Below, in pieces: positions 7,479 through 15,723 of a stretch of DNA of 64,000 nucleotides; position 1 is the stretch's first letter; each line of letters begins with the position of its first letter. Position numbers and translations under genes: made by a program. The notes beneath the pieces were generated by a model. That model did no database searches and was not told the DNA's origin. It saw only the letters and a list, made by a program, of their open reading frames with translations. This stretch comes from Chryseobacterium indologenes (GTDB lineage Bacteria > Bacteroidota > Bacteroidia > Flavobacteriales > Weeksellaceae), in assembly GCA_016025055.1 (NCBI GenBank), contig CP065590.1:1922001-1986000 (forward strand), given 5' to 3'.

Positions 7479-9022
7479 TTAGCTCATGGGCAGTTTTATG
7501 ATAAATGTACTTCCCTTACCTTTATGGGAATCTACGATAATCTGTCCTTTATGCAGCTCTACAATTTTTTTAACATAAGAAAGGCCTAAACCTTGCCCTT
7601 TTACGTTATGGATATTTCCGGTCTCTTCCCTGAAGAATTTTTCGAAAATTTTGGTTTTATTCTGGGTTTCCATTCCCATTCCTTTGTCAGAAATTTCTAT
7701 CACATACCAATGGCCTTCATTTCTTGTTTCAATATGAATTTCCGGTGCTTCAGGCGAATATTTGTTCGCATTATCCAATAGGTTAACCAGCATATTGGAG
7801 ATGTGGAACTCATCTATTTTAAAATTGTACTGGGTCGCATTAAATTGTTGGGTAAGTGAACCGTTTCTCTGTTGTACAATCAGATTGAAAGATTCGGTAG
7901 TCTTTTTAATGAGCTCTCTTACATTGGTTTCCTTTAAAAATAATTCAACCTCATTTCTTTCCAGTTTAGACATATTAAGGACATTTTCTACCTGTTTTTT
8001 CATCCTTAAATTTTCCTGTTTAATGAGCTCCGAGTAATATTTTACTTTATCAGGATTGGTTGCAATTTTGTCATTGGCTAAAGAATCTGTTGCCACTGAA
8101 ATTGTTGCAAGCGGTGTTTTGAATTCATGAGACATATTATTGATGAAATCTGTCTTTACTTCCGCCAGTTTTTTCTGTTTCATCATATAATTGATGGAAA
8201 TAATATAAATTCCAAGAATCGTAAGCAGAGAAAGAAAAGTTCCTAACAGCATCGGCCAGTTATTCATTGCGAGAGAATATTCTTTCTTAGGGAACACCAG
8301 GGCCAGACTGTATAAGGTGTTCTTTTTATCTGTAAAAAGGGGATAACTGTAGGTGCTATTATCTTTTTCTCTTTGTATGCTTTGTTCACGATGCTGGTCA
8401 GCTTGCTGTTCTTATCGAGAACTCCATATCCGAATTTTGCCGTAATTCCCCTGATCTTTAATTCCTTGGTAATCACAGAATCCAGTACGGTAGGATCCAC
8501 TCTTTTGGTAATGGGAAGATTATTCCCGTATACCTTTACAAACTCTTTCATAGAGTAATCGCCCGTTTCAATATCCTGGTTGATATCTGCTGTTAAAAGC
8601 TCACGGTTGGTCGTGTCTTTTTTTATTTTATAGGCGGCTTCGTCAGTATATAAAGTGGTCAGTTTTACAGAATCTCCCTTTTGAGAAATAGGAAGCTGGG
8701 TTTTGGAAATGATATTTTTTGAATAAATAATCTGCCTTTGTGTCCCGGAATCTTCTACCTGTTGAATGGTTGTCAGAGATGGCTCTTTGCTGTTGGCAAC
8801 AATATTATTCCTGAAATTTTTATAATCCTGATTCAAATATTTATCGGCTTCAATCTCCTCTATACTTTTCGAAGTACTTTCCAGTACCGAGTAGACTTTG
8901 TTTGAAAAGTCCTGTTCCAGAGCACCATAATAGCCTTTCAGCCAATAAAATTGGAGCGTAACGAAGACAATCAGCGAGATTGTCATAAACACCGAAATTA
9001 TTGGGATGAATTTGTTATTCAT
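7479..9022 (-). pseudogene. Membrane sensor histidine kinase, split by a one-base frameshift
   Basis: Frames 8264-9022 and 7479-8297 join into a 514-aa kinase if the run at 8364-8368 (T5 on plus, A5 in the gene) is one base longer; the restored reading is KEKKDNSTYSYPLFTDKK. Layout: first membrane helix at about 8-28, a ~225-residue extracytoplasmic sensor region, second membrane helix (LLGTFLSLLTILGIYIISI), HisKA dimerisation domain with the H-box MSHEFKTPLATI, then HATPase with N-box LLDNANKYSP, DKGMGM and GQGLGLSYVKKIV. The ligand is unknown. It is the partner of the response regulator downstream. As given, the sensor half stops before the second membrane helix; the homopolymer position suggests a sequencing error rather than decay. 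Confidence 0.88.
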
Positions 9023-9281
9023 TATGTAATTATATATGTTTTGGAAAAATGAATGTTAAAATTAATTGTTTTAAGACTACGTAAACAAAAAACGAGCCAA
9101 AAAATTGTATTTTTTTTTCTTAAAAGAGTGTTTTTTAACATTTATTTATGAATTATTACCATTGTAAGCTACAAATCCGTTTTAAATAAAGGGATTTCTT
9201 TTTTATTCCCATCGTGTAACCTGAATTTAATTTTTCCGCCAAAATAGCTTGCCTTGCTGGTTAACATAATAAAAAAAAACT
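9023..9281. other. Divergent intergenic region between kinase and RiPP operon
   Basis: AT-rich, with no supportable gene. I could not find a full TTG/TAnnTTTG promoter for the kinase on the minus strand. The plus-strand promoter of the RiPP operon begins at its right end. Confidence 0.5.
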
Positions 9282-9310
9282 TTGAAGTATGAATTATATT
9301 TATAAATTTG
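9282..9310 (+). promoter_or_regulatory. Flavobacterial promoter of the radical-SAM RiPP operon
   Basis: TTG at 9282-9284 and TAAATTTG at 9303-9310 with an 18-bp spacer, an excellent match to the Bacteroidota sigma-A consensus TTG-N17-20-TAnnTTTG. The predicted transcript has a 5' leader of about 80 nt before the precursor ATG at 9395. Confidence 0.8.
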
Positions 9311-9334
9311 GCACTTATAATTAAAACTAATAAC

Positions 9335-9354
9335 TCATCTCTGCTTTGAGATGA
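9335..9354 (+). promoter_or_regulatory. Hairpin in the 5' leader of the precursor gene
   Basis: Perfect 7-bp stem TCATCTC / GAGATGA with loop TGCTTT, midway in the predicted leader and 40 nt before the start codon. There is no T-run, so it is not a terminator. It could affect mRNA stability or translation; the role is unknown. Confidence 0.4.
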
Positions 9355-9394
9355 AAACTAAATAATTTATTAACATTTTAAATTTTTATTGTTT

Positions 9395-9567
9395 ATGAAA
9401 ACAAGAACAGAAAAAAGCAATTAAACACCGTTGAGAAAAAAGCATTAAAAAAAGACCTGTTATCTTTCGTAATGGGAGGAACTGCAGCTGGAAGATGTAG
9501 CGAGGTAGGTTCAAAGTATGCAGATTCTATTTATGTAAAACGTCCTGGTGAGGAATTAGAGGGGTAA
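9395..9567 (+). pseudogene. Double-glycine RiPP precursor, broken by a one-base frameshift near its start
   Basis: From ATG 9395 the frame stops after nine codons. Adding one A to the A6 run at 9411-9416 restores a 57-aa peptide: MKTRTEKKQLNTVEKKALKK, then DLLSFVMGG (Gly28-Gly29), then a 28-residue core of TAAGRCSEVGSK, YADSIYVKRP and GEELEG. The MGG end is a classic leader boundary. The only two aromatic residues of the core sit in YAD and YVK, the aromatic-X-X(Asp/Lys) pattern used by radical SAM enzymes that make three-residue cyclophanes. The gene directly precedes such an enzyme, separated by a terminator-like hairpin. Precursor identity is inferred from position and leader. The frameshift may be a sequencing error, as in eight other genes here. 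Confidence 0.65.
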
Positions 9568-9590
9568 TTAATATCTTATCTGTAAATAAA

Positions 9591-9629
9591 TTGGCTGTTC
9601 GTTAGTAGTAAGGAACAGCCAATGTTTTT
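9591..9629 (+). terminator. Terminator or attenuator between precursor and radical SAM gene
   Basis: Perfect 10-bp stem TTGGCTGTTC (9591-9600) / GAACAGCCAA (9613-9622), 12-nt loop, followed by TGTTTTT. The radical SAM ATG is at 9635, so read-through is needed to make the enzymes. This would give more precursor than maturase. Confidence 0.75.
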
Positions 9630-9634
9630 AAAAC

Positions 9635-10753
9635 ATGAAAATAGAATCATTTATCTTGAAAATTGCAAGCCACTGCAATTTAAACTGTTCTTATTGCCAT
9701 ATGTACAATATGGGAGATCTGACCTATAAGAATCAACCTAAATTTATAAGCAAAGAAAATCTTCTCAATTTTTCTACAAAACTACGGAGTTATACAGGGA
9801 AATATTCGATTCCTCACGTTTTTATTTCTTTCCATGGCGGAGAGCCGTTGTTGACCAATAAGGAATATTTTGTGGATTGTATTGAAACCATCAAGGCAAT
9901 CAATCAAGATCTTGAAATTACTTTTCTTATGCAGACCAATGGAGTGCTGCTGGATAAAAAGTGGGCGGAAATTTTGAAAAAATATTCTGTGAATGTTGGG
10001 ATAAGCCTTGATGGTGAAAGAAAAATTAATGACCTGTTCAGGAAAAAGCATAATGGAAAAGGGTCGTATGACGATATTATAAGAAATCTGAAGTCAATAC
10101 AGGATTTTGATGTCGTGAAAGGGATAATTTCTGTGGCCAATCCCGATGTTGATCCTTTTGATTTTTATTATCATATGAAAAAGGTGAATCATCATCAGCT
10201 TAATATTTTGCTGCCGAATATCAATTATTCGAATATTCCAGCTTTTTATCTGCCGTTGGACAAATTTATTCCTGAAACATCATCATGGCTCATCAGTCTG
10301 TATGAAACCTGGAAAGAAGATACGAACAGATTATCAATACCTTTTTTTGAACTTATCATTCAGTTGATTTCAGGATATGAAAATTTTGGGAATCATCTGA
10401 TCGGAAACTGTGAAAATGGAGTTGCTGTTATTGAGACCAATGGCGATATTGAAGTTATAGATGCTTTAAGGACTTCATTCAGCGGGGCAACAAGAGGAAA
10501 CATCAATGTAGCTGATCATGATATCGACGAATTGCATCATATTGGGCTTTTCAAAAAATATTACTTTGCTCACACGACCGATTTGCCCCATGATTGTCAG
10601 AAATGTGAGATAAAAGAAGTTTGTGGCGGAGGATTTTTGGTTCACCGATATAATAAAAACAGTAATGACTTCAATAATCCTTCAATATATTGTGAGGTTC
10701 TTACTGACTTAATAACATACATCAAAAAAGATTTGTTTTATGAAACTGCTTAA
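9635..10753 (+). CDS. Radical SAM/SPASM peptide-modifying enzyme (FxsB/XyeB-like)
   Basis: 372 aa. The radical SAM cluster motif CxxxCxxC is C14-C18-C21 (CNLNCSYC) and the SAM-binding GGEP is at 68-71. A C-terminal SPASM-type auxiliary cluster region carries C259 and then C321, C324, C330 (CGGG) and C353. The CGGGFLVHRY...NPSIYC ending is close to the FxsB/XyeB-type maturases that form carbon-carbon crosslinks (three-residue cyclophanes) in RiPP precursors. Likely reaction: SAM-derived 5'-deoxyadenosyl radical attack on the precursor encoded just upstream. The next gene overlaps by 14 bp, so the operon is tightly coupled. Confident as radical SAM/SPASM; the specific chemistry is inference. 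Confidence 0.85.
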   Translation: MKIESFILKIASHCNLNCSYCHMYNMGDLTYKNQPKFISKENLLNFSTKLRSYTGKYSIPHVFISFHGGEPLLTNKEYFVDCIETIKAINQDLEITFLMQTNGVLLDKKWAEILKKYSVNVGISLDGERKINDLFRKKHNGKGSYDDIIRNLKSIQDFDVVKGIISVANPDVDPFDFYYHMKKVNHHQLNILLPNINYSNIPAFYLPLDKFIPETSSWLISLYETWKEDTNRLSIPFFELIIQLISGYENFGNHLIGNCENGVAVIETNGDIEVIDALRTSFSGATRGNINVADHDIDELHHIGLFKKYYFAHTTDLPHDCQKCEIKEVCGGGFLVHRYNKNSNDFNNPSIYCEVLTDLITYIKKDLFYETA

Positions 10754-11570
10754 AGGAATTAATGTATTACCCAATATAGATATAGAAAGCATTGAAATCA
10801 ACGGAGGTTCAGTACACCACTCAGCAATGGAATTTGCCGAATTGGATTTTCCTTTCAGAGATAATGCCTTTATACCCAAATCCGACTGGAGAAAACTGGA
10901 TGAGCATGAAAAGGACCTTATTATTTCTGATCAGTATCAACATTCAGATTATTTATCGATTGGTAAATTGCCTGAAAATCTCATAGATCTTATTAAAAAT
11001 TTTGACATCCATTCTTTACACGAAAGAGAAGTCGTTTTTGAGAGACTGAAAGAAAACTCTGAGATCCTTGAGTTGTTTAATGAGAAACTGAATTCTTTTG
11101 TAGAAGATCTTTGCCCCAATACCGATACGCTGGAATTTCACAGGCTTTCAGTGATACCCAGCGGGCGTTATGTTACCAGTATTAACCTTAATATGGATGA
11201 TTTTGAGTACATAGGGCTTCACATTGATCACAGTACGGTTTTCAATATTGAATCTGCCCATGCCTCACGAAACAGAATGTGTATCAATATAGGAAACGAG
11301 GACCGGTATTTGTTTGTAATTAATCTGACATTGCTTCAGATTAAAGAGATGCTAAGTCAGGTGATGGATAGTAATACTTTAAATGTTGAAAATATTTCGG
11401 ATTGTTTTTTTAAATACTTCCCGGATTATCCTGTGCTTAAAATCAGACAAAGGCCTTTTGAGTATTATATTGCACCTACGGACAATTGTATTCACGACGG
11501 CTCTACCTTTGAAAATAATTATTTAGATATAACGGCTACTTTTTTAGGTAATTTTGAAGTAAATAAGTAA
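10740..11570 (+). CDS. Putative non-heme iron (2-oxoglutarate type) oxygenase of the RiPP operon
   Basis: 276 aa, cytosolic, overlapping the radical SAM gene by 14 bp. In a region of predicted beta strands there is an HxD (H161-I-D163, GLHIDHS) and a distal histidine (H252, NCIHDGST), the iron facial triad layout of cupin-fold 2-oxoglutarate/Fe(II) dioxygenases. It is followed by a strand pair, DITATFLGNF. I see no clear arginine at the usual 2-oxoglutarate position, so cofactor use is uncertain. Its place between a peptide-modifying radical SAM enzyme and a secreted hydrolase suggests a second tailoring step (for example hydroxylation) on the same peptide. I do not recognise a named family; it could instead be a non-catalytic partner. 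Confidence 0.5.
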   Translation: MKLLKGINVLPNIDIESIEINGGSVHHSAMEFAELDFPFRDNAFIPKSDWRKLDEHEKDLIISDQYQHSDYLSIGKLPENLIDLIKNFDIHSLHEREVVFERLKENSEILELFNEKLNSFVEDLCPNTDTLEFHRLSVIPSGRYVTSINLNMDDFEYIGLHIDHSTVFNIESAHASRNRMCINIGNEDRYLFVINLTLLQIKEMLSQVMDSNTLNVENISDCFFKYFPDYPVLKIRQRPFEYYIAPTDNCIHDGSTFENNYLDITATFLGNFEVNK

Positions 11571-11572
11571 GA

Positions 11573-12547
11573 ATGAAATTTAGGTTTTCTCTATTGGCCC
11601 TTGTAATCTATACCATTGCCTGGACCCAGAATACAGAAATAAAGGAGTATAAAGACATCTATAAAAATACAATTGTCAATTATATTGTATGCTCTGTGAA
11701 AGGAGAAGAAAATGTAAAAAAACCTGTATTCTTTTTCTGTCAGGGAAGCCTTGCCAGACCTTTAGAATATGTCACAAAAAAAGGAACATTTCCTACGTTT
11801 CTTCCTTTTGACCTGGATATTATTGTCAAAAAATATCATTTGGTCGTTGTCAGCAAGCCGGGAATTCCTATTAAAGAAAATCTGAAAAACCTACAGGAAG
11901 ATCTAAGCTATCCGAAAGAAGGCCTTCCTCCTGCAGAATATATTTCAAATAATAACCTGGAATACTATTACCAACGAAACAACGCCCTGTTAAAAAAATT
12001 GTTAAAACAAACCTGGGCAGATCCGAAAGAAGTAGTAGCAGCGGGACATTCTGAAGGTTCTTATGTTGCATTGGAAATGGCCTCACACAACAATAAAATT
12101 ACACATCTTATTTATTCCGGGGGAAATCCTTTGGGAAGGATGATGAGTATTATTAACGAAAATCGTCAGAGTGCTGAAGAAAAAGAGAACTGGACCGGTG
12201 AAAGTCTTGATTTTTGGAAAAAAATTGTAGCAAATAAAGATAAAAAAGAGACGGATAAAGAAAATACCAGTTTTTATCATTACACGCTTTCTCAAAATTT
12301 TACCCCTACATTATTAAAAATTAAAATTCCGGTTTTGGTTACCTATGGCACAAAAGATCAAAATGGTATTTTTAACGATTATCTTCAGGTGCTGGCTATT
12401 CAGAATCATAAAGCAAACTACTCCTTTACATCTTATTTTGATTGTGATCATAATTTTTTTCCGGTGAAAAACGGCGTTGCGGATCATGAGGTGGATAACT
12501 GGACTGTGGTTGCCAATGATTGGATGAAATGGCTTGAAAAGAAGTGA
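11573..12547 (+). CDS. Secreted alpha/beta-hydrolase fold serine hydrolase
   Basis: 324 aa, starting 2 bp after the previous stop. Residues 1-19 form a signal peptide (LLALVIYTIAWTQ), so it probably acts in the periplasm. The nucleophile elbow is GHSEG with Ser160, the acid is D262 (TYGTKDQNG) and the histidine is H293 (CDHNFF), in the correct order and spacing for an alpha/beta-hydrolase. The substrate is unknown: an esterase or peptidase. As last gene of the RiPP operon it could process or inactivate the mature peptide (maturation or self-protection), or simply be a passenger. No terminator hairpin follows directly. Confidence 0.75.
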   Translation: MKFRFSLLALVIYTIAWTQNTEIKEYKDIYKNTIVNYIVCSVKGEENVKKPVFFFCQGSLARPLEYVTKKGTFPTFLPFDLDIIVKKYHLVVVSKPGIPIKENLKNLQEDLSYPKEGLPPAEYISNNNLEYYYQRNNALLKKLLKQTWADPKEVVAAGHSEGSYVALEMASHNNKITHLIYSGGNPLGRMMSIINENRQSAEEKENWTGESLDFWKKIVANKDKKETDKENTSFYHYTLSQNFTPTLLKIKIPVLVTYGTKDQNGIFNDYLQVLAIQNHKANYSFTSYFDCDHNFFPVKNGVADHEVDNWTVVANDWMKWLEKK

Positions 12548-12644
12548 ATATACCGGCAAAATAAGTGATGATCATTTCGTTTACTTGTCCTATGAAAAGT
12601 GCCGTCAGTAAATAAAGCATTACCTTTATTAAAAATAATTACTT

Positions 12645-13130
12645 ATGGAATCTAATATCACTTTCAACAAAGATTTTGAGGCAAATAGTGCTTATGTAAT
12701 GAAAATTTATAACGCTGATGTTTCAAAAGTATGGAACTATTTTACCCAATCTCAATTATTGGATCAGTGGTGGGGTCCTCAACCCTGGAGATGTGAGACG
12801 ATAAGGCAGAATTTTGAAAAAGATGGAATTTGGTTATATGCCATGGTAGGCCCCAATGGTGAAAAATCCTATTCACAATCAAAATATGGCGAGATTATAG
12901 AACACAGAAGCTTTGACTGGATGAGTGCATTCTGCGATGAAGACGGGAATGTCAATGAAGATTTTCCATCATCAAAGTGGCTGATAGGTTTTACTGGTGT
13001 TGAAGAAGGCACAAAGGTTACCATAAATATCCACTACCAGTCTCAGGAAGTCATGAAAAAAATGTTTGATATGGGCTTTCAGGAAGGCTTTACTATGGGA
13101 CTGAACCAACTTGAGGAGATTCTGAAATAA
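12645..13130 (+). CDS. SRPBCC (AHSA1-type) domain protein
   Basis: 161 aa covering a single START/SRPBCC helix-grip domain of the AHSA1 group: an N-terminal strand followed by SKVWNYFTQSQLLDQWWGP, the characteristic WW(G)P of these proteins, and a C-terminal long helix with the GFTMGLNQLEEIL pattern. Members bind hydrophobic ligands or assist proteins, and most are uncharacterised. It is monocistronic, with about 100 bp upstream and a strong terminator after the stop. Full family length. Confidence 0.85.
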   Translation: MESNITFNKDFEANSAYVMKIYNADVSKVWNYFTQSQLLDQWWGPQPWRCETIRQNFEKDGIWLYAMVGPNGEKSYSQSKYGEIIEHRSFDWMSAFCDEDGNVNEDFPSSKWLIGFTGVEEGTKVTINIHYQSQEVMKKMFDMGFQEGFTMGLNQLEEILK

Positions 13131-13154
13131 AGAATCATAAACTCTTTACCACAT

Positions 13155-13188
13155 AAAAAAGCTTGGAAAATATCCAAGCTTTTATTTT
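13155..13188. terminator. Bidirectional terminator between convergent genes
   Basis: AAAAGCTTGGA / TCCAAGCTTTT 11-bp stem with an AAATA loop, and A/T runs on both flanks. It serves the SRPBCC gene (plus) and the small gene at 13188-13529 (minus). Confidence 0.9.
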
Positions 13189-13529
13189 TATAGTAATTCT
13201 TCCTCCTGGAAATACTGAATAATAGCCTTTTTCATCAGCAAACTTTGCTCATTGGGCCTTAATTCAGGAAGGTCTTCCAGTTTGTCAAACTGTGGCCACC
13301 CATCTTCATAATGAGTGAATTTATAATATCCAAACGGCTCCAGCAATCTGCATACCGCTATATGAATCAGGTTGACTTTATCCTCTTTGGTATATTTTTG
13401 TTGTCCGCTTCCTAGTTCCTGAAGTCCTATCAGAAACAACAGCGTTTCAATAGGAGGATTCTTCTCAGTTTGAAAATTATCTTCAAAGAATTGTTCTATT
13501 TTTTTCCAGTATTCTGCTTCGTTGATCAT
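13188..13529 (-). CDS. Conserved hypothetical protein, 113 aa
   Basis: Acidic, mainly helical, soluble, with no signal peptide, membrane segment or recognisable motif. It begins MINEAEYWKKIEQFFEDNF and contains a GLQELGSGQQKYTKEDK segment and a WPQFDKLEDLP segment. It lies 10 bp after the stop of the oligopeptidase gene and is probably co-transcribed with it. I recognise it only as the kind of small hypothetical seen in flavobacterial genomes. Confidence 0.6.
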   Translation of the reverse strand: MINEAEYWKKIEQFFEDNFQTEKNPPIETLLFLIGLQELGSGQQKYTKEDKVNLIHIAVCRLLEPFGYYKFTHYEDGWPQFDKLEDLPELRPNEQSLLMKKAIIQYFQEEELL

Positions 13530-13539
13530 CGCTTATCTC

Positions 13540-15584
13540 TTATCCGTTACCATTTATCTTCAGCAAAAATGCATATTCCAGCGCATCTTCCTTCAGAGAT
13601 TCAAATCTTCCGCTTGCCCCTCCGTGCCCGGAACTCATGTCTGTTTTAAAGACCAGAATATTCTGATCGGTCTTTAATTCCCTTAGCTTGGCAGTCCATT
13701 TTGCAGGTTCCCAGTATTGTACCTGCGAATCATGGAATCCTGTAGTGATCAGCATGTGAGGGTAATCTTTTGCCTCTACATTATCATATGGAGAATAGTC
13801 TTTCATATAACGATAATATTCCTCATCATTTGGATTTCCCCATTCATCATATTCTCCCGTTGTCAAAGGAATAGTGTCATCCAGCATCGTGGTAACAACA
13901 TCTACAAAAGGTACCTGCGCAACAATTCCGTTGAATAATTGTGGTTCATAGTTGACTACAGCGCCAACCAAAAGACCTCCTGCACTGCCACCCATCGCAT
14001 ACATATGTCTGGAAGAAGTATAATTTTCTTTAATCAGATATTTCCCGGCATCAATAAAATCGAAGAACGTATTTTTCTTAAACAGCATTTTTCCGTCCTC
14101 ATACCATTCTCTCCCCAGGTATTCTCCTCCCCGGATGTGAGCAATTGCATACATAAATCCTCTGTCCAGAATAGACAATCTTACGTTGGAAAAACTTGCG
14201 TCTACAGTGTGTCCGTAGCTTCCATATCCGTACAGAAGAAGAGGAGTGTCTGCTGATTTTTTTGTGTCTTTGTGATACACAAGTGAAACGGGAATTTTTG
14301 TTTTTCCATCCCTGGAATCTGCCCATATCCTTTCGGAAATATAATTTTCAGGAAAAAATTTTCCCCCAGCACTTCCTGTTGTTTCAGAAGTTTCGTGGTT
14401 TTATCCTTCATATTATACTCGTAAGTAGAGCTTGGTTGAGTTAATGAAGTATATCCGTAGCGTAAAACTTCTGTGTCAAATTCAAGATTAATACCGATAT
14501 ACGTTGTGTAGGTTGGATCTGAGAAAGGCAGATAATGAGATTCCTGTGTTTTCTCATCTATAATTTTGATCTGTAAAAGACCTCTTTCTCTTTCTTCCAG
14601 TACCAGATAATCTTTAAAAATTTCAAAACCTTCCAGCAAGACTTCAGCACGGTGAGGGATCACATCTACCCAGTTTTCCATACCACAGTTGTCGATCTTC
14701 GTTTTTACAATCTTAAAGTTGATGGCATCGTCAGCATTGGTGATGATATAGAACTCATCTTCATAATGTTCTACAGAATATTCAAGATCATCTATTCTTG
14801 GCTGAATTATGGTCCAGTCTGCAAAAACATTGTCAGAAGGAATAAAACGATGCTCATCAGAAATTGTACTGGAGCTTGCAATAAAGATATATTGTAATGA
14901 TTTTGTTTTAAAAACGTTGACATCAAAAGTTTCATCCTTCTCATGAAAAATAAGGACGTCTTCCGAAGAATCCGTTCCCAGCTCATGTCTGTAAACCTGA
15001 AATGCACGGAGGCTTTTATCTTTTCTGATGTAAAAGACATGCTTATTATCATTGGCCCAAACTGCCTTTCCTGTAGTGTTGGGAATGATGTCCGGAAGAA
15101 TCTCTCCGGTCTTTAAATTTTTGAAGTTTAATGTATAAATTCTTCTTCCTACGTTATCGGCAGAAAAAGAAGCCATTTCGTTATCAGGGCTTACTGCTAC
15201 ACTTCCTACTTCAAAGAAACTTTCCCCTTCTGCTAAGATATTGACATTCAGAACGATTTCTTCTTCATTGTCAAGGCTGCCTTGTTTTCTGCAGAATATA
15301 GGATATTCTTTACCTTCTTCATAGCGTACAATATACCAGTATCCGTTAAAGAAATAGGGTAGCGATTCATCATCTTTTTTGTAGCGGGCTTTCATTTCTT
15401 CGAAAAGCTCTTCCTGAAGCTCTTCAGTATCCTTCATGATGAATTCTTCATACGCATTTTCTTCCTCAAGATATTTGATGACATCGGGATTTTCCCTTTC
15501 GTTGAGCCAGAAGTAGTTATCTGTCCTTCTGTCGCCGTGTATTTCTAATATTTTCTCTATTTTTTTTGCCTGTGGAGCTTTCAT
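13540..15584 (-). pseudogene. ptrB: S9 family oligopeptidase B-like serine peptidase, split by a one-base frameshift
   Basis: Frames 14202-15584 and 13540-14280 join into a 681-aa protein if the run at 14353-14358 (A6 on plus) is one base longer, restoring [20 protein letters not shown]. The N-terminal part is the beta-propeller gate (DNYFWLNEREN, typical of S9A/oligopeptidase B). The C-terminal catalytic domain has GYGSYG, nucleophile GGSAGG, acid [14 protein letters not shown] and histidine SSGHGG. The family cleaves short peptides after basic residues. There is no signal peptide, so it is cytoplasmic. As given, the propeller and the catalytic domain are in different frames; a homopolymer sequencing error is the likeliest cause. 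Confidence 0.88.
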
Positions 15585-15673
15585 CCGAATATTTTAATTT
15601 GTTCCGTCTTTGTATTCTACCTTTAGTAAATACGGAGGTTTTATTTCAATGTTAATTCTTGTTCAAATATAAG

Positions 15674-15702
15674 AAAGGCTATCAAATTTTTGATAGCCTT
15701 TT
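15674..15702 (-). terminator. Terminator of the T9SS type A protein gene
   Basis: Perfect stem AAGGCTATCAAA / TTTGATAGCCTT with a tiny loop, 22 bp after the stop of the gene at 15724-16863, ending in TTTCTTAT on the minus strand. Confidence 0.75.
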
Positions 15703-15723
15703 CACTAATATTGGAGAATAAGC

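Noticed and set aside
9395..9424. Phase-variable switch as first explanation of the precursor frameshift
   Set aside because: The same one-base homopolymer change is found in eight other genes, including ftsH, so a shared technical cause is more likely.
13717..14256. Plus-strand open frames opposite the oligopeptidase gene
   Set aside because: They are antisense to catalytic-domain coding sequence, with no promoter or family signature.
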